This document shows, one piece after another, positions 52,798 through 61,329 of a stretch of DNA of 64,000 nt. The notes under the pieces are model-generated. The model was not told where the DNA came from, searched no databases, and was given only the letters and a program-made list of their open reading frames with translations. Position numbers and translations under genes: made by a program. This stretch comes from JAGTVG01 sp964543195 (GTDB lineage: Bacteria > Bacteroidota > Bacteroidia > Cytophagales > Cyclobacteriaceae), in assembly GCA_964543195.1 (NCBI GenBank), contig CAZIXF010000022.1:14928-78927 (forward strand), written 5' to 3'. Each line of letters begins with the position of its first letter. Position 1 is the first letter of the stretch.

Positions 52798-52992
52798 AAG
52801 GAATTATTTGTTTTTTGAAATTTTGTTGACATATTATTTCCGGTACTCTTTTGATTAAAGTACTGATTTGAATATAGCTGATACCGGATAAGGCAGATTT
52901 TTTTGATAAACTTCTGTGGTTGTATTCCTTTTTGGAAAGGGAAATTTTTGTTGACAATTTTCATTGAATCATTTTTTTAAAACAACATACAT

Positions 52993-53481
52993 ATGGAACC
53001 CATTGAAGAAAAAGTAACAGGGGAGGTTAAGAAAAGTGTCTCCAGGTGGAAGAATAAGGAAGGCAACCTGATCATGATCCTGCATGCCGTGCAGGAACAT
53101 TATGGTTATATGCCCTGGAATATAGCCAAATTTCTGGCCAGTGAAATGGCTGTGCCCATGGCAAGGATATACGAAGTTATTTCCTTTTATAATTATTTCA
53201 ATCTGGAACCCCCTGCCGAATATACATTTTCGGTCTGTACAGGTACCGCCTGTCATCTGAAGGGGGCCCCGGCCCTGATTACCGAATTAAAACGGGTACT
53301 GAAGATCCAGCCAAGAAGTGCCTATTCGGAAGACCGGCTCTATAAGCTCGAGGAAGTGAGATGTATCGGTTGTTGCGGACTGGCCCCTGCCATTACTGTA
53401 AACGGTGAGGTACAGGGCAGAATAAAACCCGAAATTGTCGAGTCTAAGGTTGAAGATCTTACCAAAGACGAAAAATCTTAA
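52993..53481 (+). CDS. hydC: [FeFe] hydrogenase subunit, NuoE-like
   Basis: 162 residues, thioredoxin-like [2Fe-2S] protein. The four ligands are intact: C82 and C87 in VCTGTACH, C124 and C128 in RCIGCCGLAPA. It is the gamma subunit of trimeric NAD-dependent, often electron-bifurcating, hydrogenases. First gene of hydC-hydB-hydA, 10 bp before hydB. Unlike the hoxF N-terminal domain in this window, this one keeps every cysteine. Confidence 0.93.
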   Translation: MEPIEEKVTGEVKKSVSRWKNKEGNLIMILHAVQEHYGYMPWNIAKFLASEMAVPMARIYEVISFYNYFNLEPPAEYTFSVCTGTACHLKGAPALITELKRVLKIQPRSAYSEDRLYKLEEVRCIGCCGLAPAITVNGEVQGRIKPEIVESKVEDLTKDEKS

Positions 53482-53491
53482 TCAGAAAAGA

Positions 53492-55162
53492 ATGGAAAAG
53501 CTCACACAACAGTCGATATACGATTACAGGATTGTAAAAAAACATCAGTTGAAAAAAAGATTTGATCCCGGCCAATTGGGCAAGGGTGAATACGAACTGA
53601 TGATCTGCAGTTCTACCGGATGCGAATCGAATAAAGCAGGCGTACTGCACCGGAGATTCCAGGATTTTGTTAATGAAAAAGGTCTTGATGAAAAGATAAA
53701 GGTTTGTAAAACGGGGTGTTTCGGGTTCTGTGAAAAAGGGCCCATACTCAAAATACAACCTGATGGAGTATATTACACCAACCTTACACCGGAAGATGCA
53801 GACCGGGTCATGGATGATCATCTCACCCGGGGAAAAATAATTAAGGACCTGCTCATCGAAGAGCAAAAGAAAAGAAAGGACTATTCCCGGGAGATCAGCA
53901 TATTTGACAAGCAGCAGCGCATAGTACTGGGCAATAATGGGCTGATCAACCCAGAGCGTATTGATGAATACATAGCCGTGGATGGTTATCGTGGCCTGGA
54001 AATAGCCCTGAACCGTACTCCGGAGGACATCATTAATGAACTAATGGCCTCAGGTCTCCGGGGACGTGGCGGCGCCGGTTATCCTACCTGGAAAAAATGG
54101 ACCAACGGCCGTTATGCAAAAGGTGAACAGAAATATGTGATCTGTAATGGTGATGAAGGGGATCCGGGAGCTTTTATGGACCGATCCATTCTTGAGGGTG
54201 ACCCCCATGCTGTGATCGAGGCCATGGGCATTGCCGGTTATACCATCGGAGCGAACAAAGGATATTTCTATATCAGGGCAGAATACGGTTTGGCGATCAA
54301 ACGGGTCCAGAAAGCCATTGACCAGGCCTATGAAGCCGGGCTTCTTGGTAAAAACATCCTGGGTTCCACTTTCAGCTTCGATATAGAGATCCGCCTTGGA
54401 GCAGGGGCTTTCGTGTGTGGTGAAGAAACCGCCCTGATTGCCTCGATCGAAGGGGAAAGGGGCATGCCCAGGCCCCGGCCGCCCTACCCGTCCGTTAAGG
54501 GCCTGTTCGGCAAGCCCACGATTATCAATAATGTAGAAACACTGGCCAATATCCCCCGGATAATTACCAAAGGCGGGGCCTGGTTTTCATCGATAGGAAC
54601 GAAAGAATCTACAGGAACCAAAGTATTTGCCCTTACCGGAAAAGTAAATATCTCCGGGCTGATCGAAGTGCCGATGGGCACCACCATCAATGAGATCGTT
54701 TACGATATTGGCGGCGGTATTGCCAATGGCAAAAAGGCCAAGGCAGTGCAGACAGGTGGGCCTTCCGGCGGAATTATTCCCGCAGAATATTTCGACACAC
54801 CCATCGATTATGAAAGCCTTACTTCCCTTGGATCGATGATGGGTTCAGGGGGTATGATCGTAATGGATGAAGATGACAGCATGATTGAAATCGCCAAGTT
54901 TTATATACAGTTCAGTGTAGATGAATCCTGTGGCAAATGTGCACCCTGCAGGATAGGTAATTACCAGATGCTTAAAATACTCGAAAGATTTTCGCGACGC
55001 CGGGGCAACGAAAATGATATCAACGATCTGAAAGATATTGCCTTTGCCATGCAGAAGGGATCATTATGCGGGCTGGGTCAGACCTCGCCCAATCCGGTGG
55101 TATCCACATTGAATTATTTCGGGGACGAGTACACATCAAATATCAGGCCTTCAAGAAGATAG
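53492..55162 (+). CDS. hydB: [FeFe] hydrogenase NADH/flavin subunit, NuoF-like
   Basis: 556 residues. The N-terminal thioredoxin-like [2Fe-2S] domain has cysteines in MICSSTGCESN and VCKTGCFGFCEKGP. Then the FMN/NADH core GRGGAGYPTWKKW and GAFVCGEETALIASIEGERG, an SLBB region, and the [4Fe-4S] site ESCGKCAPCR with SLCGLGQT. It ends soon after that site, without the C-terminal two-cluster ferredoxin domain present in Thermotoga HydB. ATG 53492 lies after hydC; an earlier in-frame start at 53435 would overlap hydC and add a non-family leader. Confidence 0.92.
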   Translation: MEKLTQQSIYDYRIVKKHQLKKRFDPGQLGKGEYELMICSSTGCESNKAGVLHRRFQDFVNEKGLDEKIKVCKTGCFGFCEKGPILKIQPDGVYYTNLTPEDADRVMDDHLTRGKIIKDLLIEEQKKRKDYSREISIFDKQQRIVLGNNGLINPERIDEYIAVDGYRGLEIALNRTPEDIINELMASGLRGRGGAGYPTWKKWTNGRYAKGEQKYVICNGDEGDPGAFMDRSILEGDPHAVIEAMGIAGYTIGANKGYFYIRAEYGLAIKRVQKAIDQAYEAGLLGKNILGSTFSFDIEIRLGAGAFVCGEETALIASIEGERGMPRPRPPYPSVKGLFGKPTIINNVETLANIPRIITKGGAWFSSIGTKESTGTKVFALTGKVNISGLIEVPMGTTINEIVYDIGGGIANGKKAKAVQTGGPSGGIIPAEYFDTPIDYESLTSLGSMMGSGGMIVMDEDDSMIEIAKFYIQFSVDESCGKCAPCRIGNYQMLKILERFSRRRGNENDINDLKDIAFAMQKGSLCGLGQTSPNPVVSTLNYFGDEYTSNIRPSRR

Positions 55163-55174
55163 AATTATACGACT

Positions 55175-56920
55175 ATGATTAACGCAACAATAAATAATAC
55201 ACCCGTAGAAGTTGAAGCCGGCACTACCATACTGGAAGCAGCCCGGAAGATACAGATCAATATACCGGTATTATGTGACCATCCGGACCTCATCCCTTCA
55301 GCCGCCTGTGGCATATGCAACGTGAGGGTTAAAAACTATAATAAGATGTTACGGGCTTGTACCACAGCCCTGGAAGAAGGGATGGATATAGTGACCCACG
55401 ATCCGGAGATCACCAAACTCAGAAAAAATATACTGGAGCTAATCCTTTCTTTTCACCCCAACGACTGTCTCAAATGCGGCAGGAATGGCTCCTGTGAACT
55501 CCAGAACCTGACTGCCGATTTCGGTATCCGTGAATTCAGGTACGAGAATCATATTGAAGATAAAGAGAGGGATATGTCTACCGAAGCCATCGTAATGGAT
55601 GCCGCCAAATGCATCAAATGCGGCCGGTGTATTGAAGTATGCCAGAAACTGCAGGATGTTTGGGCCCTTTCCTTCCTGGACAGGAGTTATGAAATGAGAA
55701 TGCGTCCGGCCGGAGATATTTCCCTGAATGAATCCCCCTGCATTAAATGCGGTCAATGCAAGATCCATTGTCCGGTAGGAGCCATTTATGAGTATGATGA
55801 CACCGCTAAAGTGTACGAGGCATTGCGTGATCCCGGTAAACATTGCGTGGTGCAGATCGCTCCTGCCGTACGGGTTTCGATAGGAGAAGCCTTTGGACTT
55901 CCTCCCGGCACCAACCTGACCAATAAGATATATGCTGCCCTGCGGCGACTTGGTTTTGAAGCGGTGTTCGATACGAATTTCGGTGCGGATGTTACGATCA
56001 TGGAGGAAGCCAGTGAATTTGCCGGTCTGATAGAAAACTCTCCGGAAGAACTTCCCCTGATCACCACCTGTTGCCCATCCTGGGTCGATTTCATGGAAAA
56101 ACGATATCACGACATGATCCCTCATTTTTCATCCTGCAAATCTCCCATGGAGATTATCGGTGTGCTTTCCAAAACCTATTATGCCGAACGCCTGAATAAC
56201 GGAAAAGATGTTTATTCGGTGGCCGTGATGCCGTGTACCTCTAAAAAAGTGGAGATCAAAAGGAGCGATGAAATGTTCGCATCCGGAAGACAGGATGTGG
56301 ATGTGGTGATCACTTCGAGGGAACTGGCAAGGATGATCAAACAGGCCGGGATAGACTTCCTTAATCTTCCCGATGAGGAATCTGATTATATACTGGGAGC
56401 CTACAGTGGCGCCGGTACTATCTTCGGTGTTACAGGTGGCGTAATGGAAGCAGCCCTGCGGACGGCCTATCACCGGGTAACCGATAAAAATTTGCCCAGG
56501 ATCGATTTCCACCAGTTACGGGGCCTGAAAGGAGTCAAGACCGCCGGGATCAGCCTGAACGGAAAGGATATCCGGGTAGCGGTAGCTCACGGACTGGGTA
56601 ATGTAAGTCAGATTCTCGATGAGGTCAGGGAAGCGAAACGGAAAAACCGGGAAACACCCTATCATTTCATTGAGGTGATGGCCTGCCCGGGTGGGTGTAT
56701 CGGAGGCGGGGGTCAACCCTATAAAATTTCCAATGAGATCAGGGCGGCCAGGATCAATGGGTTATATGAAGATGATAAGGCCCAGCGGTCGCTCAGGGCT
56801 TCTTACAATAACCCGTATGTCAAGATCCTGTATGAGGAATTCCTCGATGAACCTTTGAGCCCCAAAGCCAGGGAGTTGTTGCATACTAATTATGTAGCGA
56901 GGCCTCAGTATGTAAAATAG
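55175..56920 (+). CDS. hydA: [FeFe] hydrogenase catalytic subunit
   Basis: 581 residues, cytoplasmic. Domains: [2Fe-2S] (C34, C45, C48, C62), His-ligated [4Fe-4S] (H94, C98, C101, C107), two ferredoxin clusters (CIKCGRCIEVC near 150 and CIKCGQCKIHCP near 195), then the H-cluster domain with L1 TTCCPSW, L2 MPCTSKKVE and L3 MACPGGCIGGGGQP. All H-cluster ligands are present, so it should be active; L1 has Thr where Ser is commonest. Group A, trimeric type. The maturases HydE, HydF and HydG are not in this window. Confidence 0.95.
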   Translation: MINATINNTPVEVEAGTTILEAARKIQINIPVLCDHPDLIPSAACGICNVRVKNYNKMLRACTTALEEGMDIVTHDPEITKLRKNILELILSFHPNDCLKCGRNGSCELQNLTADFGIREFRYENHIEDKERDMSTEAIVMDAAKCIKCGRCIEVCQKLQDVWALSFLDRSYEMRMRPAGDISLNESPCIKCGQCKIHCPVGAIYEYDDTAKVYEALRDPGKHCVVQIAPAVRVSIGEAFGLPPGTNLTNKIYAALRRLGFEAVFDTNFGADVTIMEEASEFAGLIENSPEELPLITTCCPSWVDFMEKRYHDMIPHFSSCKSPMEIIGVLSKTYYAERLNNGKDVYSVAVMPCTSKKVEIKRSDEMFASGRQDVDVVITSRELARMIKQAGIDFLNLPDEESDYILGAYSGAGTIFGVTGGVMEAALRTAYHRVTDKNLPRIDFHQLRGLKGVKTAGISLNGKDIRVAVAHGLGNVSQILDEVREAKRKNRETPYHFIEVMACPGGCIGGGGQPYKISNEIRAARINGLYEDDKAQRSLRASYNNPYVKILYEEFLDEPLSPKARELLHTNYVARPQYVK

Positions 56921-56962
56921 AGACTGCTGCGATTTCGCATACCTTGATGTATTTCTAGGGAT

Positions 56963-57060
56963 TTCAGATCCTCGGGGTCTTCAGGGTCTCAGGATAAAAA
57001 TGCAGGCAGTGGCTTTTATACTGAACCCCGTGAAACATCTGGTATCTTTCAGGAAGGGAT
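56963..57060 (+). repeat. Dispersed intergenic repeat, copy B
   Basis: Lies 42 bp after hydA. From TCTCAGGATAAAAATG (56987) through CAGTGGCTTTTATACTGA to GTGAAACATCT (57040) it matches the minus strand of copy A with few differences, and the next stretch CTGGTATCTTTCAGGAAGGG matches copy C. Confidence 0.75.
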
Positions 57061-57110
57061 TGAGTGATCCGACGAAAGGAGGAAGGGTACACTCCCCACC
57101 AAACCGCTAT

Positions 57111-57134
57111 ATCACGAAATCACGAAATCACGAA
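57111..57134 (+). repeat. Short tandem repeat, three units of ATCACGAA
   Basis: Three exact 8-bp units in a row in the hydA-to-protease intergenic region, 11 bp before the protease stop codon. Possibly slippage-prone; no function evident. Confidence 0.85.
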
Positions 57135-57144
57135 ATAATGTCCC

Positions 57145-58785
57145 CTACCTGGACTCCAGCTGGAGCCGGTTCATGGCAATCTTCACAGCCTCATAGGCAT
57201 TCACTAGGCCACCCGATATGGTAAGGTCGGAAAATGGAACCATTTCGGATGTGCCGGGCAGGTAAACTTCTCCCTCGTATTTATAGGATGACTGGATCAG
57301 AATATCGCGGATCTCCTCAGCAGATAATTCCGGGAAATACGATCTGAGCAATGCAGCCACACCGGCCACTACGGGTGAAGCCATACTGGTACCATTGCTT
57401 TCCTTGTATTGGTCACCCGGTATGGCGGATAATACAGATACACCGGGAGCAAAAAGATCTACGGTAGATTTTCCATAACTGGTGAATTTCGCCGGCAGGG
57501 TTTCATCAAGATGTTTGGAATTGGCGGCTACCTCCATCATATTTAAAGCTTCCTTATTGCCCTTTATGAATTTACGCGTAGGATAATTCATCACGTTATC
57601 TTTGTTTTCGGCACTGTTTCCGGCAGCATGTACGATCAGAACGTCCTTCTTCCGGGCATAGCGTATGGCCTTTTCCACAATATCCCGGTCAGGTGAATAG
57701 GATTTTCCAAAACTCATATTGATCACTCCGGCACCATTATCCACAGCATAATATATGGCGTTGGCAATGTCCTTGTCCCGTTCGTCTCCGTTGGGAACGG
57801 CTCTAATGGGTATGATCTTCACATTATCGGCCACTCCGATAACACCTATATCATTGTCCCGTATTGCCGCAATGATACCAGCCACATGCGTTCCATGGCT
57901 ACCCATCATCCCGGCAAAATCCCCCACCTGGTTATTGCCATAATGCCGTTCTTTTTTATCGGAATAGTCATCACCCACCTTCATCCTTGGATTGAACTCA
58001 AGATTGTAACCGTATTTTACCAGATAGGAATAATGTTCAACCCCGCTTTCCATAAAATCAGCCATCTCACCGGCACTCGTTCCGTCCCCGAAATATTTGA
58101 GCAGTTTACCGATTATACCGGTGGCCTGTGTGATCACGGAATCCTCACTTTCTATAGCAGATACCCGGTCGTGGGTCAGGGTATCGACATCGAGATAGTT
58201 TTTAAGCAGATCATAATACCGGGAAATATTATCCAGCAGGGTTTCATATTTGGCATATGACAGTAACGCTTCCCCGCTTTTTGATTCATATTCTTCCTTT
58301 ACTTTGAGCCAGTATTCAAATTCGTTCGACTTTCCTTCCTCCTGACCTTCATATTCTTTTCTCAACCTTTTGTATTCACGGGTCAGCTCATACGTGTCGT
58401 AGACCACATTATCCTCTTGGCCTCCGATGAAATTCCATCCCCGGAGATCATCCACGTATCCGTTATTATCATCATCCCTGCCATTACCTGCAATCTCATC
58501 CACGTTAAGCCAGTAATTGTCTTTCAGATCTTCGTGATCGAGATCAAATCCACTGTCGATCACTGCCACAAGCACCCTTTTTGAAGGACGGCCCTCCAGT
58601 AATTGATAGGCTTTATTAAGACTGATGCCTGCCACACTGTCGTCTGCCGGATCCATATGTATCCAGTGAACCATTTTCAGGGAATCTTCATTATCAGGGT
58701 CTGAAAATGGAGCCGCCAGAGCCTTTGCCGGGCTGAGCAGAAGGATCATCAGCAATAAAAACACACCGTAATTAATATATCTCAT
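57145..58785 (-). CDS. Exported subtilisin-like serine protease (S8) with long insert
   Basis: 546 residues with a signal peptide (to ALAAP). Catalytic triad: D77 in VIDSGFDLDHEDL, H297 in GSHGTHVAGI, S467 in NGTSMASPVVAG, oxyanion Asn in HAAGNSAENKD (N390). Between Asp and His there are about 220 residues rather than the usual 30-40: a charged, helical insert (YELTREYKRLRKEYEGQEEGKSNEFEYW and later parts) that may regulate or bind substrate. No C-terminal Por sorting domain. Probably periplasmic or secreted. Confidence 0.9.
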   Translation of the reverse strand: MRYINYGVFLLLMILLLSPAKALAAPFSDPDNEDSLKMVHWIHMDPADDSVAGISLNKAYQLLEGRPSKRVLVAVIDSGFDLDHEDLKDNYWLNVDEIAGNGRDDDNNGYVDDLRGWNFIGGQEDNVVYDTYELTREYKRLRKEYEGQEEGKSNEFEYWLKVKEEYESKSGEALLSYAKYETLLDNISRYYDLLKNYLDVDTLTHDRVSAIESEDSVITQATGIIGKLLKYFGDGTSAGEMADFMESGVEHYSYLVKYGYNLEFNPRMKVGDDYSDKKERHYGNNQVGDFAGMMGSHGTHVAGIIAAIRDNDIGVIGVADNVKIIPIRAVPNGDERDKDIANAIYYAVDNGAGVINMSFGKSYSPDRDIVEKAIRYARKKDVLIVHAAGNSAENKDNVMNYPTRKFIKGNKEALNMMEVAANSKHLDETLPAKFTSYGKSTVDLFAPGVSVLSAIPGDQYKESNGTSMASPVVAGVAALLRSYFPELSAEEIRDILIQSSYKYEGEVYLPGTSEMVPFSDLTISGGLVNAYEAVKIAMNRLQLESR

Positions 58786-58820
58786 TGACTGTTAAACTAA
58801 TACAGAAATCAAAAGTTCTT

Positions 58821-58828
58821 CAAAACTA
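58821..58828 (-). promoter_or_regulatory. -7 promoter box of the S8 protease
   Basis: The minus strand reads TAGTTTTG, a full TAnnTTTG match, 35 bp before the ATG at 58785. Confidence 0.5.
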
Positions 58829-58925
58829 AATCTATTTTACGAAAAATATACCTTTGAGTTCGACTGTTTATTCTCAACAACAAAAAGCATTCCTTTTCTG
58901 TTCACACAGCCTGAAGCCACCATCC

Positions 58926-59543
58926 TTATCCTGTAATAAAAAACTTATACACCTGAAACGGGCCAATGAGCAGTAATATGCCTCCAATTGATTTATTCAC
59001 CAGTGAACAGACCTTCTTGAACCTGTTTTTAAGATAAACACTCAGCATACTGAAATTGACCGGGATCATAAACTTACCTGCCGAAACACCCGCAAGAAAA
59101 TAAAAAACATTACTTTCTTCCGGATCGATCAGCCGGTTCGATCGCAAAAAAACCAGTATAAATATCCAGTACAGGATCGTCCGGAGACTAGACCCGGCAT
59201 AGACCGGCCCCCTTATGAAATGCGATAATCTCTCATGTTCTTTCCCGGGCGACGGTTCGTCTTTTTTCAGGATGAAATTTAATCCCGGCACCACAGAAAA
59301 TACGATAACCAGTATCTTCAGGGCCAGGGTCGATTCCGGTTCCAGCCTTATGAATTACACGAAAAGAATAGCAAGCCCGGCCTGGCCCACCTCCCCGACA
59401 GCAACAACTATTGAGAATTTCATGGCTTCTCCCCTGCCATAACGCTGTGTGGCATTCACCATCGAAAGATTAATGGAGCCGAAGGAGACCCCGCCAGGAC
59501 AACTTCCCGGAAACCCCAGTATGAAAAGGGAGATCGTGTTCAA
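58926..59543 (-). pseudogene. LysE-family translocator interrupted by one in-frame stop codon
   Basis: Reading from ATG 59543, the frame gives ISLFILGFPGSCPGGVSFGSINLS and GEAMKFSIVVAVGEVGQAGLAILF, the N-terminal half of a LysE/RhtB-type exporter, then meets TAA at 59357-59355. The same frame continues without any shift through FIRLEPESTLALKILVIVFSVVPGLNF to the natural stop at 58926. The total of 205 codons is the family's usual length, and the later part keeps membrane helices (LRTILYWIFILVFL, NKSIGGILLLIGPFQVYKFF). A single nonsense change (or sequencing error) explains everything. Confidence 0.75.
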
Positions 59544-59673
59544 TCAGTTCAATAAAATGATATTTTTATTTCCGGAAAAAAGATCTATGGAAGATCTTTG
59601 CCACGAAAAAATGCAAATTCCCGATTTTTTATTTACCGGGAAAAAATTGAGCATTTTTTTTAACCCGAAAAAT

Positions 59674-61104
59674 ATGGAAACAAAACCTGATAAGGAAGAT
59701 AAACCTTCTTTGCAAAATATCGGCCGGGAACTGATCCAGCCTTTTGCGGATCTGTTCAACACGTCCAGGGCCCTCTTCGGTCTCAACCTCTCCTATGTGC
59801 TCGAAGGACTGACCTATTTCGGGATGGTAGGATTGCTGGCCATTTTTTTCAATGAATACATCGGCCTCGATGACATCCGGGCCGGTCAGATGGTAGGTTT
59901 CCTCACCGCCGGGATTACCCTGGGAATGCTCCTGCTGGGAGCCACGGTCGACTGGATTGGTGTCAGAAAGGCCTTTCTGATTTCACTGCTGTTTATGTTG
60001 ATCGGAAGGGTTTTGATAACCCTGTCTCCCGAGATCGGTGTTCCCGGTCTCTGGAAATCCGCCCACTGGATATCCTCATTGGGCATGCTTGGGATCATCA
60101 TCGGGTACGGCATCTATCAGCCGGCTGCCTATGCCGGGGTTAAGAAATTCACCAGTCCAAAAACGGCCGCCATGGGCTATGCCATGCTGTATGCCCTGAT
60201 GAACCTGGGAGGGTTTTTACCCGGACTGATCTCCCCGCCCATCCGCAGGGCCTTCGAGATCACCGGCGTATTCTGGGTATATGCAGGCCTGACCGTAGTG
60301 GGCATTCTTGTGGTTGCCTTCATCATCACGCCAAAAGCCGAAAAGCAAGCTGAAAAAGAAGCACGGGAAGAAGAAAAGAAATTATCCGGAAAGGAAAAAG
60401 AAGAACTTGTGGAAGATGAACCTGAAGATGAACAGGCAAAGCTCAGCACTAAAGAAAAAATCGCTTTTTATATAAAAAATTTTCCGTTGAAGGATACCCG
60501 TTTCCTTTTTTTCATCTTTATCCTCATACCCGTGCAAACTCTGTTTGCTCATAACTGGCTAACACTGCCCCAGTATACGAGCAGAGCCTTTGAAGGATTT
60601 GTCAGGGATAATTTCGAATTTTTCGTTAACCTGAATCCCATATTGATCTTTATCCTTACCCCGATGGTCACGGCGCTGACAGCAAGACGGAATCCCTATA
60701 AAATGATGGTCGCCGGCACCTTCGTGATGGCCCTGCCCACCTTTATCCTGACACTAGGGCCTAACATATATTCACTGATGGCCTTCCTGATACTGATGAC
60801 CATAGGGGAAGCCATGTGGCAGCCCCGGTTCCTGCAGTGGGTGGCGGAGATCGCCCCAAGGAACATGACCGGTATTTACATGGGCGTCGGACAGTTTCCC
60901 TGGTTCCTGACAAAGATCATTACCGCACTGTATTCCGGCTGGTTCCTGATGAGATTCTGCCCCGAGGACACGCCGCCCCCGGAAATGAATACGGAAATGA
61001 TGTGGTTTATCTATGGGCTGATCGCCGTCATATCCCCTATCGGCCTGTTACTGGCCAGAAAATGGATGATGAAAGGATTTAAAGTAAAGTATGAATCCAA
61101 TTAA
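59674..61104 (+). CDS. MFS transporter, peptide-transporter-like
   Basis: 476 residues, about 12 helices, with a charged cytosolic linker between the halves (EKQAEKEAREEEKKLSGKEKEELVEDEPEDEQ). YVLEGLTYFGMVGLLAIFFNEYIGL and the later IGEAMWQPRFLQWVAEIAPRNMTGIYMG resemble POT/PTR2-related members of the major facilitator superfamily; the substrate is not predictable. ATG 59674 starts METKPDKEDKPSLQN; the frame is open 225 bp further up, but that part runs antisense into the LysE-like gene and has no family character. The last nine codons are duplicated just downstream. Confidence 0.85.
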   Translation: METKPDKEDKPSLQNIGRELIQPFADLFNTSRALFGLNLSYVLEGLTYFGMVGLLAIFFNEYIGLDDIRAGQMVGFLTAGITLGMLLLGATVDWIGVRKAFLISLLFMLIGRVLITLSPEIGVPGLWKSAHWISSLGMLGIIIGYGIYQPAAYAGVKKFTSPKTAAMGYAMLYALMNLGGFLPGLISPPIRRAFEITGVFWVYAGLTVVGILVVAFIITPKAEKQAEKEAREEEKKLSGKEKEELVEDEPEDEQAKLSTKEKIAFYIKNFPLKDTRFLFFIFILIPVQTLFAHNWLTLPQYTSRAFEGFVRDNFEFFVNLNPILIFILTPMVTALTARRNPYKMMVAGTFVMALPTFILTLGPNIYSLMAFLILMTIGEAMWQPRFLQWVAEIAPRNMTGIYMGVGQFPWFLTKIITALYSGWFLMRFCPEDTPPPEMNTEMMWFIYGLIAVISPIGLLLARKWMMKGFKVKYESN

Positions 61105-61171
61105 GATAATTTACCGTATACGAATTTCCCCTCAGGATAAGGGTTTAAAGTAAAGTATGAATCCAATTAAG
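61078..61171 (+). repeat. 28-bp direct repeat, duplicated 3' end of the MFS gene
   Basis: TTTAAAGTAAAG...CCAATTAAG occurs at 61078-61105, where it encodes the C-terminal FKVKYESN and stop, and identically at 61144-61171 after the stop, 66 bp later. A tandem partial duplication or recombination scar. Between the two units lies CCTCAGGATAA (61130-61140), which is also the start of the dispersed repeat core. Confidence 0.9.
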
Positions 61172-61329
61172 GAACATGCTGCAGACTTATGATTTTTTCT
61201 GATGGGAAAGGCAGGCTGCCTGACAACAAAAAAACGGAATAATCCGGCCTGTTGCGTTTCATACGGTGTGAATGCTTTTTTTATGTAAATATTACTATAT
61301 TTAGCTTGGCATTAATGATAAAAGTAAAG

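Noticed and set aside
52817..52956. Rex site upstream of hydCBA
   Set aside because: TTGTTGACA occurs twice as a direct repeat, but no TAACA partner at six bases follows, so it is not a Rex palindrome.
53435..53491. Upstream start for hydB overlapping hydC
   Set aside because: The extra residues have no family match and the overlap with hydC would be 47 bp; the ATG 10 bp after hydC fits the operon.
57111..57134. CRISPR-like array from the ATCACGAA units
   Set aside because: The units are 8 bp and directly adjacent, with no spacers and no cas genes in the window; it is a simple tandem repeat.
59449..59673. Upstream extension of the MFS transporter
   Set aside because: It is antisense to the LysE-like gene and the extra 75 residues are not typical of the family.
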